DNA from: Acholeplasmataceae bacterium UBA2284
Lineage (GTDB): Bacteria; Bacillota_I; Bacilli_A; Acholeplasmatales; Acholeplasmataceae
Length of the DNA stretch: 64,000 nt
Direction: 5' to 3'
NCBI GenBank assembly: GCA_002345705.1
Contig: DDWO01000005.1
Location: 110,782-174,781 of the forward strand
This document shows positions 1 through 9,391 of the stretch, piece after piece. A program made the position numbers and the translations under genes. The notes beneath the pieces were generated by a model, which searched no databases, was not told the DNA's origin, and saw only the letters and a program-made list of their open reading frames with translations. The number at the start of each line of letters is the position of its first letter. Within the stretch, counting starts at the first letter, position 1.

Positions 1-2
1 CA

Positions 3-776
3 GATTTAGACGGAACGTTAATCCATAGTAAAGGATTTACAAAGGAAACATTAAAAACAGTAAAAAAACTCCATGAAAAGGGAGTTATTTTTACTATAGC
101 TACAGGAAGACATATCCTTACAGCTAAGAAATATATAGATGAGATAGATATTCAACATCCCGTGATTTATAGTAATGGGGCATATATTTATGATCATAAA
201 AATCAAAAGGTCATCCATCAAGCACTTATAGATAAGAAAACAGCACTAAAAACCATGGAAGTATGCGAGAGTAATAATTTGGACTTTATTCTGTACACTG
301 TTGATCATGTTTACGCAACTAAGAAAGCTAGAGATAATTTAATCTCTATGATTGGCAAGTATGACATAGAAGTTCTTAGTGAAAATGAGCTTAAGTCAAG
401 TGTGAAAAATGGAGCAATCAAAATTCTTGTTTTTGATAGTGATGTAGAACGTATTAAAGAAGCTAGAATTATCTTAAGTCAAATTCATGGTGTTTATCTC
501 TTGCAGAGTTCAAAAAATTATTTAGATATAGGACATCACTCTGTTAATAAAGGAAGCGCATTATCCATATTAGCAAAGTACTTAAATGTATCACTTGAAG
601 ACACTATGGCAATAGGAGATCAAGAAAACGATATAAAGATGATTCAAGTAGCTGGGGTTGGAGTTGCGATGGGGGATGGAAATCCTCTATTAAAGGATGA
701 AGCTGATTATATAACAAAACCATTTGATGAAGATGGGTTTTCATATGCAGTTGAAAAATATATTTATAAAGAGTAA
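3..776 (+). CDS. Cof-type HAD-superfamily phosphatase, 5' truncated by window edge
   Basis: The open frame already runs at the window edge and its first readable residues are DLDGTL, the HAD motif I with the nucleophilic aspartate, so only a few N-terminal residues are missing. An internal ATG at 162 lies well downstream of motif I and is not the start. ATGR (motif-II region, about residue 36) and GDQENDIKM near the C-terminus (motif IV, Mg-binding acids) are typical of the Cof subfamily, as is a length of about 260 residues. Family members dephosphorylate sugar phosphates, flavin or other small phosphates in the cytoplasm; the substrate cannot be read from sequence. It ends about 95 bases before the next gene and shows no operon link. 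Confidence 0.9.
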   Translation, partial: DLDGTLIHSKGFTKETLKTVKKLHEKGVIFTIATGRHILTAKKYIDEIDIQHPVIYSNGAYIYDHKNQKVIHQALIDKKTALKTMEVCESNNLDFILYTVDHVYATKKARDNLISMIGKYDIEVLSENELKSSVKNGAIKILVFDSDVERIKEARIILSQIHGVYLLQSSKNYLDIGHHSVNKGSALSILAKYLNVSLEDTMAIGDQENDIKMIQVAGVGVAMGDGNPLLKDEADYITKPFDEDGFSYAVEKYIYKE

Positions 777-871
777 TCATCAAATCATCAGAGTATCATC
801 ATTATTTTAAAGAGTATCACTATAAGTTAAACATCTTTATCATATAATGAATATATATGGGGGATGATTAT

Positions 872-2020
872 ATGTTTAAAGACAAACTGAGAAAATTACG
901 TGAAGATAAAGGCTTAACACAGCAAGAGCTTGCTAACCTTTTATTTGTTACAAGATCTGCTGTAGCCAAATGGGAACAAGGTAGAGGAATACCGAATCCG
1001 GATAGCTTAGATGCTATCACGGATTTTTTTGCTATTGAGAAAAAGGAATTGTTAAGTGAACAAGATGCAATGGAGGTGATTTATACCATTCAAAACGCTT
1101 CTATTAGTGAGCGTAAACAAAACATGATATTAATCAGCATACTTTCTATCTTACTGATTGTCTTAGCATCAGCAACCGCGCTACCTAGGTTTTTAAGCAA
1201 AGAAAGATATTATGAAAATCAATTCTTCACACAAGCACAATTAGATTACTTTTCACTTTCAAACTTAAAAGAAATTGAACATAGCGGTAAACATCTAACA
1301 TCATCAATGGATAGTTATTATGCAATACTAGATGATGATATAGATATTGAGGAGTACGCAAACTATATTTTCGAGTATTTGCAAAATAGCCCCCATATAT
1401 CCTTTGTTGGTTTTGATATCGAAAGAACAACAATGAAATATGAAGAAACCAATAAAGTATATATAGCACCATCCAATCATATCAATGATTACAAACAAGG
1501 GTTATTTAGATATGAGTTTTATTATATAGATTTTCTTGAATCCAATCGAGATCTTCAATCACCTATTCCATTTAAATCCATATCGATATCAAGTACGAAT
1601 GGTGTATCATACTACATTAAGAATGAGTCTTATAACTTTAGTATGCATTTAAGGGACACAGTAAGTAATAGCAGTAAAGAGTATTATTTATTGGATGAGA
1701 TTTACGATTTTAATATAATTAATGTAACAACAGATAACATTACCGATTATTTTGACATAGAGATTATGACTGATGAGTATATAAAAGAATACTTTATAGT
1801 TGTATTTAGGTATAAGCAATACTTTGTTCATGCAAATATTGAGTTTGATATTGTTATAGGATATGAAGATCAAGTGTTTGAAGAACATCAAGTTATTAAG
1901 AAGGGGTATGACTGGAGTACTTACATATTTATCTATGAGAATATAATGGGTTGGGATGAGGAAAAGATTGAAATTATTAGCTATGAAGTGAGCCACGGAG
2001 ATTTGTGGATTTCGGAGTGA
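872..2020 (+). CDS. XRE-family regulator with membrane anchor and extracytoplasmic domain
   Basis: Residues 1-60 are a Cro/CI-type helix-turn-helix (QQELANLLFVTRSAVAKWEQG). A single hydrophobic helix follows at about residues 82-104, then some 275 residues rich in Tyr, Ile and Asp that match no family I recognise. The layout suggests a DNA-binding domain in the cytoplasm tethered to an external sensing domain. An ATG at 857 is in frame, but the run of G at 859-863 sits eight bases before the ATG at 872 and makes a good ribosome binding site, whereas nothing suitable precedes 857. The gene stands alone and is followed by a hairpin terminator. Targets are unknown. Confidence 0.75.
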   Translation: MFKDKLRKLREDKGLTQQELANLLFVTRSAVAKWEQGRGIPNPDSLDAITDFFAIEKKELLSEQDAMEVIYTIQNASISERKQNMILISILSILLIVLASATALPRFLSKERYYENQFFTQAQLDYFSLSNLKEIEHSGKHLTSSMDSYYAILDDDIDIEEYANYIFEYLQNSPHISFVGFDIERTTMKYEETNKVYIAPSNHINDYKQGLFRYEFYYIDFLESNRDLQSPIPFKSISISSTNGVSYYIKNESYNFSMHLRDTVSNSSKEYYLLDEIYDFNIINVTTDNITDYFDIEIMTDEYIKEYFIVVFRYKQYFVHANIEFDIVIGYEDQVFEEHQVIKKGYDWSTYIFIYENIMGWDEEKIEIISYEVSHGDLWISE

Positions 2021-2367
2021 ATTTTATTTTATTTCAAGATTGACTTAATGCTTGAATAATAAAAGAAAAAGCAGTTAAAAGTGGTTAAAGATGCCCGTTT
2101 TTAGATAAAAATGGGTATTTTGTTTATAAAAATGTCATTATAGGACATATACGCCCTGTTTTTATTCAATTAAAACAAATATAATGTATTATGAGATGAT
2201 GTAATTTTCGATACAAGGGGATAATTAAAAGTATGAAGTTTAGTGTTTTTCTTCATAATATGGTAAGAGAGATAATTTTTCTAGAGTGTGTGAGTTGGAG
2301 CTAGTATAGATTAGTAAACACGAGCAGCATGACTCATACTTTATGGAAAGATTAAAGGATGAATAAT
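2021..2367. other. Intergenic stretch at the left edge of the defence island
   Basis: About 350 bases hold the terminator at 2091-2125 and a possible 23-codon frame at 2233-2304 (MKFSVFLHNMVREI...). The short frame has a GGGG run 12 bases upstream, which is too far for a convincing ribosome binding site, so it is not called. No RNA gene, att-like repeat or transposon end is evident. The stretch separates ordinary genes on the left from the defence genes on the right. Confidence 0.4.
2091..2125 (+). terminator. Intrinsic terminator after the membrane XRE gene
   Basis: The arms CCCGTTTTT and AAAAATGGG pair around the loop AGAT with one G-U pair, and a T-rich stretch (ATTTTGTTT) follows. It lies about 70 bases after the stop codon of the XRE gene. 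Confidence 0.65.
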
Positions 2368-3033
2368 ATGATAAAATTCAGAAGTGAAATTGAAAAATTT
2401 GATTTTAATAAGTATAAAACAATTAGAGGTGAGGGCACGTATCAAATAGTTGAAGATATTCTCAAACTATTAATCCAACGTGACGAAATCCTCTATCATG
2501 ACTTTAGTGGTTTTATAAGATATGACAAAAGATTAAGAGATTTGCTATATGTTTATTTGGGGACATTTGAGGAATACCTTAGAAATCTTGTCTTTAAAAA
2601 GATTGACTATAAAGGGAGCAAAGAGATAAAAAGAATAGATGAAAAAAATATTAGTATGTTTGAACCATCACAAAACTATGGCATAAATTTTTATAAGAAT
2701 TCAATTTTTGATTTTGGAAGCCTTATAAGAATCATCAAACACTTTTCAGCAGTAATGAATTTGGAAAATCTTGACAAGGATTTTATACAAAAACTAGAGA
2801 ATATTAGACAATTAAGAAATAAAGTGATGCATCATTCGGTTGTATTAATAAATCCATTGTCATGTAATACGATTTTAGAGGTGAAAAATCATATGAATAT
2901 CATGTCAAATTGGATATCTTCACTGCATGATTTGCTACCAAAAGATTGGCAAATAGGATTTAAAAATGAATTGTTAAAGTTGAAGTATGGTCGAGATAAT
3001 ACAACACTCACAGAATATTGCGTGGAGATATAA
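2368..3033 (+). CDS. HEPN-domain (Abi-like) protein, probable RNase toxin
   Basis: The protein is all-helical and carries RNKVMH near residues 150-155, which fits the R-x4-6-H catalytic motif of HEPN ribonucleases. The preceding DLLYVYLGTFEEYLRN segment resembles Abi_2-type abortive infection proteins. It is followed two bases later by a nucleotidyltransferase-like gene, the classic HEPN/MNT toxin-antitoxin arrangement, in which the HEPN protein cuts RNA and the partner inactivates it by transferring nucleotides. The ATG at 2359 has its AAAGG directly abutting; the ATG at 2368 has the same AAAGG nine bases upstream and is preferred. The family match is from motif and context only, without a search. 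Confidence 0.6.
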   Translation: MIKFRSEIEKFDFNKYKTIRGEGTYQIVEDILKLLIQRDEILYHDFSGFIRYDKRLRDLLYVYLGTFEEYLRNLVFKKIDYKGSKEIKRIDEKNISMFEPSQNYGINFYKNSIFDFGSLIRIIKHFSAVMNLENLDKDFIQKLENIRQLRNKVMHHSVVLINPLSCNTILEVKNHMNIMSNWISSLHDLLPKDWQIGFKNELLKLKYGRDNTTLTEYCVEI

Positions 3034-3035
3034 TT

Positions 3036-3644
3036 ATGATGAACTATGTTAATAAAAAAGAACTACAACCGTATAAAGATCTGTTTAATGAAGGAATGAT
3101 ATTTATGCATGAAAAAATTGATGAATATAAATATAACTATCGATTAGTTGGAAGCGCAAAAAGAAATTTAGTCATAGAACATCACAATAAAGGTTTTGAT
3201 TTAGACTATCAAATAATTTTTTGCGAGTCTATTCAACCTAAAAGCTCAAGGGAACTTATTGAAATAAAAAACAGATTCAGAAATATATTCAATGAGTTCT
3301 TTGTCAATAAAGGTTACAATTATGCGGATGATTCTACATCAGCAATAACTATAAAATATCCAGATGACTCAAAAATTATTAATAGTTACGATGTAGTTCT
3401 ATTAAGTCCAGAAAATGATGGGTATTACGTTTTTAAATACCAAAATGAAGAAAAAACTATCATGAGTCTTGCGAAAGTAAAGAATAGTCTTGGTTTTCAA
3501 AAGAATTATAAAAAGATCAAAGGTAATGATATGTGGTCGTTGTTAAGAGAAAAGTATAGATTTAAGAAAAACAATAATATAAAGCAGAAAAAATCGTTTA
3601 GTTTACTCATTGAAGCGGTCAATGAAACCATAGATACATTATAA
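3036..3644 (+). CDS. Minimal nucleotidyltransferase-like (MNT) protein, probable antitoxin partner
   Basis: A pol-beta-type nucleotidyltransferase signature is readable: VGSAKRN near residues 38-44 followed by GFDLDYQI (residues 53-60) giving the D-x-D metal pair, and a later YDVVLL aspartate near residue 119 as the third acid. About 200 residues. The gene starts two bases after the HEPN gene stop; the GGAGA at 3024-3028 fits the ATG at 3036 better than an upstream TTG start at 3018. Known HEPN/MNT pairs work by AMPylation or oligo-nucleotidylation of the HEPN toxin. Alternatively the pair could be a nucleotide-second-messenger system, but no typical effector lies beside it. Confidence 0.55.
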   Translation: MMNYVNKKELQPYKDLFNEGMIFMHEKIDEYKYNYRLVGSAKRNLVIEHHNKGFDLDYQIIFCESIQPKSSRELIEIKNRFRNIFNEFFVNKGYNYADDSTSAITIKYPDDSKIINSYDVVLLSPENDGYYVFKYQNEEKTIMSLAKVKNSLGFQKNYKKIKGNDMWSLLREKYRFKKNNNIKQKKSFSLLIEAVNETIDTL

Positions 3645-3747
3645 TTCTTTTTAAAATTCACTTGAATTGTTTATAAACATAGGAAATATAAAGAAATAAG
3701 AACATAATTGATTTTAAATAAGAATCACAAGTACTGTGGAGGTTTCT

Positions 3748-5487
3748 GTGAATAGTGTAATTAGACCAAGTATATCTAAAATCAATGTTGATACATATGT
3801 TAATTCTAATGAATATACTATGTATGCCATAAATGATGTTTTTGATTCATTTCTACATTATATAGATATGACTATATCGAGCAAGACGGAAAAAGTAATA
3901 TATAACAGAAGTGGAGATGTTCATTGCTTTGTTTATAATTATGGTAATCAAGTTGATTGGAAAGATTTGGTTGAAGAAATAATTGGTAAGAAAACTCAGG
4001 ATGAATTGTTTTTTTTCACTAAATACCCATCATTCATCCTAATTATTAATTTGGATGAAAATATTTATTGTATAACTGGAGGATTAGCTAACCATTTAAT
4101 TTCTGATTTCAAAGACAAAGTATTTGGAGTCAATTTGATATGCAAAATTGTAGAACCGACCGATGAAATAATAAGATATATAGCAGATAAGCGTGTTTAT
4201 GGAAGAATTAACTCTTCCCGTATTACCAATAGAACTGCAAGTAATTTCTATAGTGAGAGAAATTATGAATCCATATTTAGCGAATTTGGAACGATAATAA
4301 AGAATCAAATACAAGAACGACTTGGAATTAGCATACAGAAAGATAACGATGGAAATGAAGTGGAAAAAGGTGTTTTAGTAAATTTCGGTTCAACAATTCG
4401 TATAGGAAAACCGTCAACAATACAGGAAATTTTGGATATCACAAGAAAAATCAATGAATTAATGGATGACAGCATTCCATTTAAGTTTGTGATTAATTTC
4501 CTTGTTCCAGTTGATAGAATAGGGATAAAACAGTCAGATGTCTTTGATGAGTTTTATAAAAATATCATTATCCATCCAGATAATTTGAATATTGGTTACA
4601 ATTTTGAACTGAATAATTTGATTGATATCGAAAGATTTAGAAACAACAATAATAAAAATATTGATTCGAAATTCTTAGAAAAATATTCAATCAAATCAAT
4701 GAATAGTTTAAATGATTTGCGAAATTTATTAGTTAATCATATAACTGAAAACAAAAGTATTGGGATTATTAATAATTATTATTTTAAGTTTGAGTCTGGA
4801 GAATATGAGAAAAACAAAGTGAGAATCAAAGATTTACTAGATCAGGAGTATTTATACAAAAATGAAATTCAAGTATATTTAATTGAAGGAGTTTGGTATA
4901 GATTTCTTGGCGAATATGTAGGTTATTTAGATAATGAGTTCAAAAAATTGTTTGATGACTCAGCAATAATTTGTGAAAAAATTTTCGGAGTAGGTGAGAT
5001 AGATATCGATTTTAAATCATTTACAAACGAGGAACTTCTCAAGAAGAAAATTAAAACAAGTGAGAATTTATTAGATTCAGATATGAAATATATAAAATCT
5101 GTGGAAATAGCAGATGCAATTTATTTGAAAGATAATAGTATTTATTTGCTGCATAATAAGACTAAATTTGATGGAGCTAAAATTAGGGATATTACAGGTC
5201 AAATTAGCACTTCAGCAAAATTTTTATCAACTGCACGTAGTAATGATGTTACTCTAGCAAAGGATATGAATGACTATATTGCGAAATTACGCATAGCCAA
5301 TCCACAAAAAAATGAAATAGTTGATGAATTTGAAAGGTTGTTACGTGATTCATCATCGTCAGTCACTTACATGGCTTCATTTACTTCTAAAGTGGAAAGA
5401 GATACAAAATCGAACTATGTGAAATATTTACTTTACATTACAAAGAAACATCTTAGGTTGAATAATTATAATTTTTTTATTAATTAA
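3748..5487 (+). CDS. DUF6119/TIGR04141-like sporadic protein, defence-island associated
   Basis: This large protein of about 579 residues resembles the sporadically distributed TIGR04141/DUF6119 family: a central section with FGVNLICKIVEP and an Arg/Thr/Asn-rich ITNRTASNF patch, and a C-terminal section with ADAIYLKDNSIYLLHNKTKFDG followed by a ser-rich GQISTSAKFLS. No catalytic motif is obvious and biochemical function is unknown; family members cluster with restriction and anti-phage genes, as here. The start is taken as GTG 3748, five bases after GGAGG at 3738-3742; the GTG at 3736 lacks an upstream ribosome binding site. It is followed by 195 bases without a gene and stands as a single-gene unit. 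The family match is from memory of sequence patterns. Confidence 0.5.
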   Translation: MNSVIRPSISKINVDTYVNSNEYTMYAINDVFDSFLHYIDMTISSKTEKVIYNRSGDVHCFVYNYGNQVDWKDLVEEIIGKKTQDELFFFTKYPSFILIINLDENIYCITGGLANHLISDFKDKVFGVNLICKIVEPTDEIIRYIADKRVYGRINSSRITNRTASNFYSERNYESIFSEFGTIIKNQIQERLGISIQKDNDGNEVEKGVLVNFGSTIRIGKPSTIQEILDITRKINELMDDSIPFKFVINFLVPVDRIGIKQSDVFDEFYKNIIIHPDNLNIGYNFELNNLIDIERFRNNNNKNIDSKFLEKYSIKSMNSLNDLRNLLVNHITENKSIGIINNYYFKFESGEYEKNKVRIKDLLDQEYLYKNEIQVYLIEGVWYRFLGEYVGYLDNEFKKLFDDSAIICEKIFGVGEIDIDFKSFTNEELLKKKIKTSENLLDSDMKYIKSVEIADAIYLKDNSIYLLHNKTKFDGAKIRDITGQISTSAKFLSTARSNDVTLAKDMNDYIAKLRIANPQKNEIVDEFERLLRDSSSSVTYMASFTSKVERDTKSNYVKYLLYITKKHLRLNNYNFFIN

Positions 5488-5682
5488 ATAGACTTATTAG
5501 TTGAGTAAAGCATTGTAATTCTTTTTACCATATTGATGTTTCTGACAGGAATATGGATGGTTTGAAACAGTTGATAAAAACATCTTGTCAGTTTATAGTA
5601 GCAAGAAAGATTTACAAAATAATGTCTAAAAGCAGAAAATAATAATAGATACAATCTATACGAAGAAAGGAACTATATAGTA

Positions 5683-6366
5683 ATGAATATTATTGATCAT
5701 AGTCCTAATTATCGGTACAAAGATTTAGATGCTGTAGTTTTAGAAGTACTCATTGATGATATTGAATCATATGCAGAAAAGATGGTTTCAATAGTCCAGT
5801 CAGAATCTTGGATTTCAAGATTAAGTATCTCAGATAGAATGTCATATACATCAAGATTTAACAAAACTAGAGACAAGTTAGTATCAATTTTTAAAGATGG
5901 TCTTAGTCCAATAAGTGCAGAATTTGGTGAGTACCTAGTATCCATTGTTTCCCAAAATGCTCTTATGCTAAAAAAAAGCCATACCGAGATCCCTCTGTCA
6001 GAGTTATTCAAAGAGAGAATTTCTGGAAACCCAGGCTTTGATTATCATTCATTAGATCCAGATGAAGTGTTGGTCTTTGGCGAATCGAAATATTCAAGTA
6101 ATTCAAACCCATATTCTGAAGCTATTAATCAGTGTCTTGATTTTATTGTTGCTGAAAAAGATAATATGGATTTGGTAGATTTAAAAAACTTTGTATCAGA
6201 ACAAGCGATAGATAATTTCGCGCTATATAGCAAAAAATACTATTCAGTTTCATTCTCAATCACCTCTGATAACACGAAAATTGTTTTAAATCATGCATTT
6301 TCAAGTGCTTCACATTTTGAGAAATATAAAAAGTGGTTCATTATTGGGGTGAAAATAAATGATTAA
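5683..6366 (+). CDS. hamA: HamA-like DUF1837 nuclease of a Hachiman/AbpAB-type system
   Basis: A protein of 227 residues with DPDEVLVFGESKY at about 125-137. The acid at 125/127 plus E134-x-K136 fits a PD-(D/E)xK nuclease core, and the GESK context followed by an Ala-rich helix is what I expect of the DUF1837 (HamA/AbpA) family. The next gene is a superfamily 2 helicase overlapping by eight bases, which is the Hachiman and AbpAB layout. In Hachiman the nuclease is held inactive by the helicase and released by damaged or phage DNA. This HamA looks short compared with the usual 250-300 residues. AAAGGA lies upstream of the ATG at 5683. Confidence 0.65.
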   Translation: MNIIDHSPNYRYKDLDAVVLEVLIDDIESYAEKMVSIVQSESWISRLSISDRMSYTSRFNKTRDKLVSIFKDGLSPISAEFGEYLVSIVSQNALMLKKSHTEIPLSELFKERISGNPGFDYHSLDPDEVLVFGESKYSSNSNPYSEAINQCLDFIVAEKDNMDLVDLKNFVSEQAIDNFALYSKKYYSVSFSITSDNTKIVLNHAFSSASHFEKYKKWFIIGVKIND

Positions 6367-8668
6367 CTTATTAATTGAAGATATATTTGAAGCAGAAAAC
6401 ACATTGGTTAACACATTAAATGAGATTCGTCAAATTGGACCCATCGACCTCCATCATTTAGAATTACTTTCATATATAAAATTTTTTCACTCAGATATGT
6501 TTTCAAAGTATGAGTCCCAACTAATGTATTATCTAGGGTTGTTTTATAAAACTAAAAAGCCAGAAAGTCTTGTGGATTTTGTCTATAATGAATTTGCTTT
6601 GACAATAAAAGAAGAGACAAAGATGAACTTAACAGCTGTTCAAGCTGATATATTCTTGAAATTCAAAGATAGCGAGATATTTTCATTTTCAGCTCCAGCA
6701 AGTGCAGGTAAGTCATACTTGCTTAAAGAAATACTTGCAACCGATTTAGGAGATATAGTTATTGTAGTTCCTTCAAGAGCACTAATAGCTGAATATGTAA
6801 ATGATATTAAAGAACGTGTTCAGAAAGACGTATTAGTTATGCCATTCATAGAGAGAGTTAATATTAAACATACTCGAAGAAATATTTTTATTATAACTCC
6901 TGAGAGAGGTATCGAATTATTTCAACATAAAGAAAAATTTAACATATCATTTTTCTTTTTTGATGAAGCTCAGATATCTGAAGAACAATATAGAGGACTT
7001 GCTTTTGATTCTTTTGTAAGAAGGGTTGATAAAGACTTTCCCAAATCAAAAAAAATCTTTGCTCAACCATATGTTGACAACCCAGAGGGGCAATTAAAAA
7101 AACACAATTACGTTAATAATTCTGTATCAGAAAGTTACAAGCAAAATACTGTGGGTAAAATCTTCATGTATTTCGACAATTTCAACTTCTCTTACTTCAC
7201 TCCTTTTGGCAGTCCATCATTTAACCGCCCTATTAGGAACGATTTCATTGAAGATCTTCTCAAGAACGATAAAACATTTTTAATTTATGCATCAAAAAAT
7301 AAGATTAATCAGAATTATTACTTACGCTATTTTAAAAGGTATTTTAGACTGTTAAAGAAGATTACCGACCCTAATGCAATAAATTTGATTCAACAAATGA
7401 GAGAATATATAGGTGTGGATGAAAACGAAAAAAAATCAATAATGATTGAATTAATGGAGAGAGGGGTAGTGATTCATCATGGCTCGATGCCACTCAAAAT
7501 GAGATATATTATTGAAGATTTTATTCGACTTAATTTTGCGAAAATATGTCTCGCTACATCTACTTTGCAACAGGGTATTAATATGCCATTTGATGCTGTA
7601 TATATCGATAACTTTATTAGAATGGATGAGTTAACTCTTAAAAATTTAATTGGAAGATCTGGTAGATCTACTGATAAAAAAAACACATTTGATTTTGGTT
7701 ATACCATAATAAATAAAAAAAATCTTAAAACATTTACAAAAAGAATAAAATTAAATCATAGAATATCCGAAACATCAAGGCTAGATGAGGATTTTGATAA
7801 ACTTGATGAGGATTATATTGATTTAGTTGAAGCAACAAAAACCAACACGTTTAGTGAAAAACTCCACATAACAGAGTTACAAATAGAGAGAATAAAATTT
7901 TCAGATATTGATGATAAAATAGAGCTAATCTTGAAATTAATGTTTAATGATAACGCTCTTATTACACATAAGCAATATATAGAACTTGATGAACAAGATA
8001 ACTTGTCCATAAAAAATGCTTTCAAATCTATTTACCTTTCACATCTTAGAAGAAAAGAACTAACCCCAGTAGAGATAGCGATACTTAATACTGCAATCAC
8101 AATATTCCTTTGGAAAGTTCAAGGTAAATCATTTAAGGAGATTTTAGCTTTACGATACTCATTTCTCTCCAAATTAGCTGAGAGAAAAAACGCTATCAAT
8201 AGATATAATAGAAATCAGATAAGCAGTTTTCAATTAGAGAGTTTCTTAAATAGTCAGGTTTTGCTCTCACAACATCCTGAAACAATACCGAACAAGAATG
8301 CAAGAAAATATTCTGCTTTTTATGATATGAATATTTCAAACATTAACTATGATATTTTAGTTTATGACACATATGATTATATTGATAAAGTGATTGGAAT
8401 ATCATTGAGGGATCCACTATCAGCTGCATTCTTTATGTACTACGAAAAAACGAAGAACGAGCTAGCGCTAAAAATGTATAATTATATTAAATATGGTACT
8501 GATGATAATATGGAAATTATGCTATTGAGATATGGATTTGAGTTTGAAGACTTTGAGTGGTTAATGCCTTGTATAGACTCAATCGATGATTATGAAATAG
8601 TATTCAACGTTTCAACAAACAAACTTGAGGAATCTAAACTCAGGCAAATAGAAAGATATTTTTTTTAG
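6359..8668 (+). CDS. hamB: HamB-like superfamily 2 helicase
   Basis: Helicase motifs appear in order: Walker A SAPASAGKS at about 111-119, DEAQ Walker B at 202-205 rather than DEAD or DEAH, VIHHG near 371, ATSTLQQGINMP at 399-410 and the motif VI arginine finger IGRSGR at 431-436. The first 90 residues and last 300 are family-specific helical regions. It overlaps the hamA stop codon, so the two are translated as a unit. Its predicted role is to scan DNA using ATP and control the HamA nuclease. At 769 residues it is at the small end for HamB. A stand-alone Ski2-like helicase is the alternative reading. Confidence 0.65.
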   Translation: MINLLIEDIFEAENTLVNTLNEIRQIGPIDLHHLELLSYIKFFHSDMFSKYESQLMYYLGLFYKTKKPESLVDFVYNEFALTIKEETKMNLTAVQADIFLKFKDSEIFSFSAPASAGKSYLLKEILATDLGDIVIVVPSRALIAEYVNDIKERVQKDVLVMPFIERVNIKHTRRNIFIITPERGIELFQHKEKFNISFFFFDEAQISEEQYRGLAFDSFVRRVDKDFPKSKKIFAQPYVDNPEGQLKKHNYVNNSVSESYKQNTVGKIFMYFDNFNFSYFTPFGSPSFNRPIRNDFIEDLLKNDKTFLIYASKNKINQNYYLRYFKRYFRLLKKITDPNAINLIQQMREYIGVDENEKKSIMIELMERGVVIHHGSMPLKMRYIIEDFIRLNFAKICLATSTLQQGINMPFDAVYIDNFIRMDELTLKNLIGRSGRSTDKKNTFDFGYTIINKKNLKTFTKRIKLNHRISETSRLDEDFDKLDEDYIDLVEATKTNTFSEKLHITELQIERIKFSDIDDKIELILKLMFNDNALITHKQYIELDEQDNLSIKNAFKSIYLSHLRRKELTPVEIAILNTAITIFLWKVQGKSFKEILALRYSFLSKLAERKNAINRYNRNQISSFQLESFLNSQVLLSQHPETIPNKNARKYSAFYDMNISNINYDILVYDTYDYIDKVIGISLRDPLSAAFFMYYEKTKNELALKMYNYIKYGTDDNMEIMLLRYGFEFEDFEWLMPCIDSIDDYEIVFNVSTNKLEESKLRQIERYFF

Positions 8669-8707
8669 TATTAAGAAAATCTATCCAGGATTTAAACACA
8701 AGTAATA

Positions 8708-8716
8708 TGCTATAAT
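8708..8716 (+). promoter_or_regulatory. Extended -10 promoter of the DprA cassette
   Basis: TGCTATAAT matches the TGNTATAAT extended -10 element exactly and lies about 80 bases before the first cassette gene. No good -35 box is seen at the right distance, as is usual for extended -10 promoters. Confidence 0.5.
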
Positions 8717-8796
8717 ATATTAATAATATTGTTACATTTGTAGCAGAAAAATAGAGAAAAAGATTTATTAAAGCTATTAATAATAGGGGAGTTAGT

Positions 8797-9372
8797 ATGA
8801 AATTTAATAAGATTCTTAATTACACAGAACTAGATGATGAAGCGGTAAACTATTTATTCGATTATTATCCAAAAAATCGTGGCACCCAAGACAAAGATTC
8901 AATCGACATACTAAAATTTAAAGAATTATATTCTTATGAGTCGTTTAACAATGAGCAACGTGAGATTATAGACAAGTATAATGCATATTTCTCAGGTATA
9001 TTCCTAAAAAAAGTGGATAACTATAAAGACTACATCTTTTGTTGTGTACCACCACATCATGCGAATACAGATAATAGACGTAGCATTTGGAGACTTACTC
9101 GATTTAGTTGGACTATTAAGGAACTTTTCGATAAGGATATTATTATAAGAACTAGAGACATAGAATCATTGCACAGTGGAGGAAGTAGATCAATTGAAGT
9201 TCATCTGAATTCACTGGCTATCAATAAAGATATTGTTGGAAGAAAAATCATAGTTATGGATGATGTAACTACATCTGGGGGATCACTAGAGGCTGCAAGA
9301 ATTCTACTTGAAAAAGCAGGAGCTAAAGAAGTTATATTATTTGCTTTTGCGAAAACCAAAAGTTTATATTAA
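8797..9372 (+). CDS. Phosphoribosyltransferase (ComF-like), first gene of the DprA cassette
   Basis: The PRPP-binding loop IVMDDVTTSGGS lies at about residues 152-163 and CCVPPHHAN near 82-90 fits the pre-loop strand of type I phosphoribosyltransferases such as ComF. The zinc ribbon typical of competence ComF is absent and the N-terminal half is instead a charged segment, so this is a divergent relative. It opens a run of eight + strand genes with short gaps or overlaps. The AGGGGAG before ATG 8797 is a strong ribosome binding site. The family transfers ribose-5-phosphate between PRPP and a base; the acceptor is unknown. Proximity to a DprA homologue suggests a nucleotide or DNA-linked role in defence. 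Confidence 0.75.
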   Translation: MKFNKILNYTELDDEAVNYLFDYYPKNRGTQDKDSIDILKFKELYSYESFNNEQREIIDKYNAYFSGIFLKKVDNYKDYIFCCVPPHHANTDNRRSIWRLTRFSWTIKELFDKDIIIRTRDIESLHSGGSRSIEVHLNSLAINKDIVGRKIIVMDDVTTSGGSLEAARILLEKAGAKEVILFAFAKTKSLY

Positions 9373-9391
9373 AGTAAGGAAAATTTAACAT

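Noticed and set aside
2233..2304. A 23-codon ORF before the HEPN gene
   Set aside because: Ribosome binding site too far and no conserved features visible.
3036..3644. CBASS-type cyclic-nucleotide synthase
   Set aside because: The protein is small, no CBASS effector is adjacent, and HEPN pairing explains it better.
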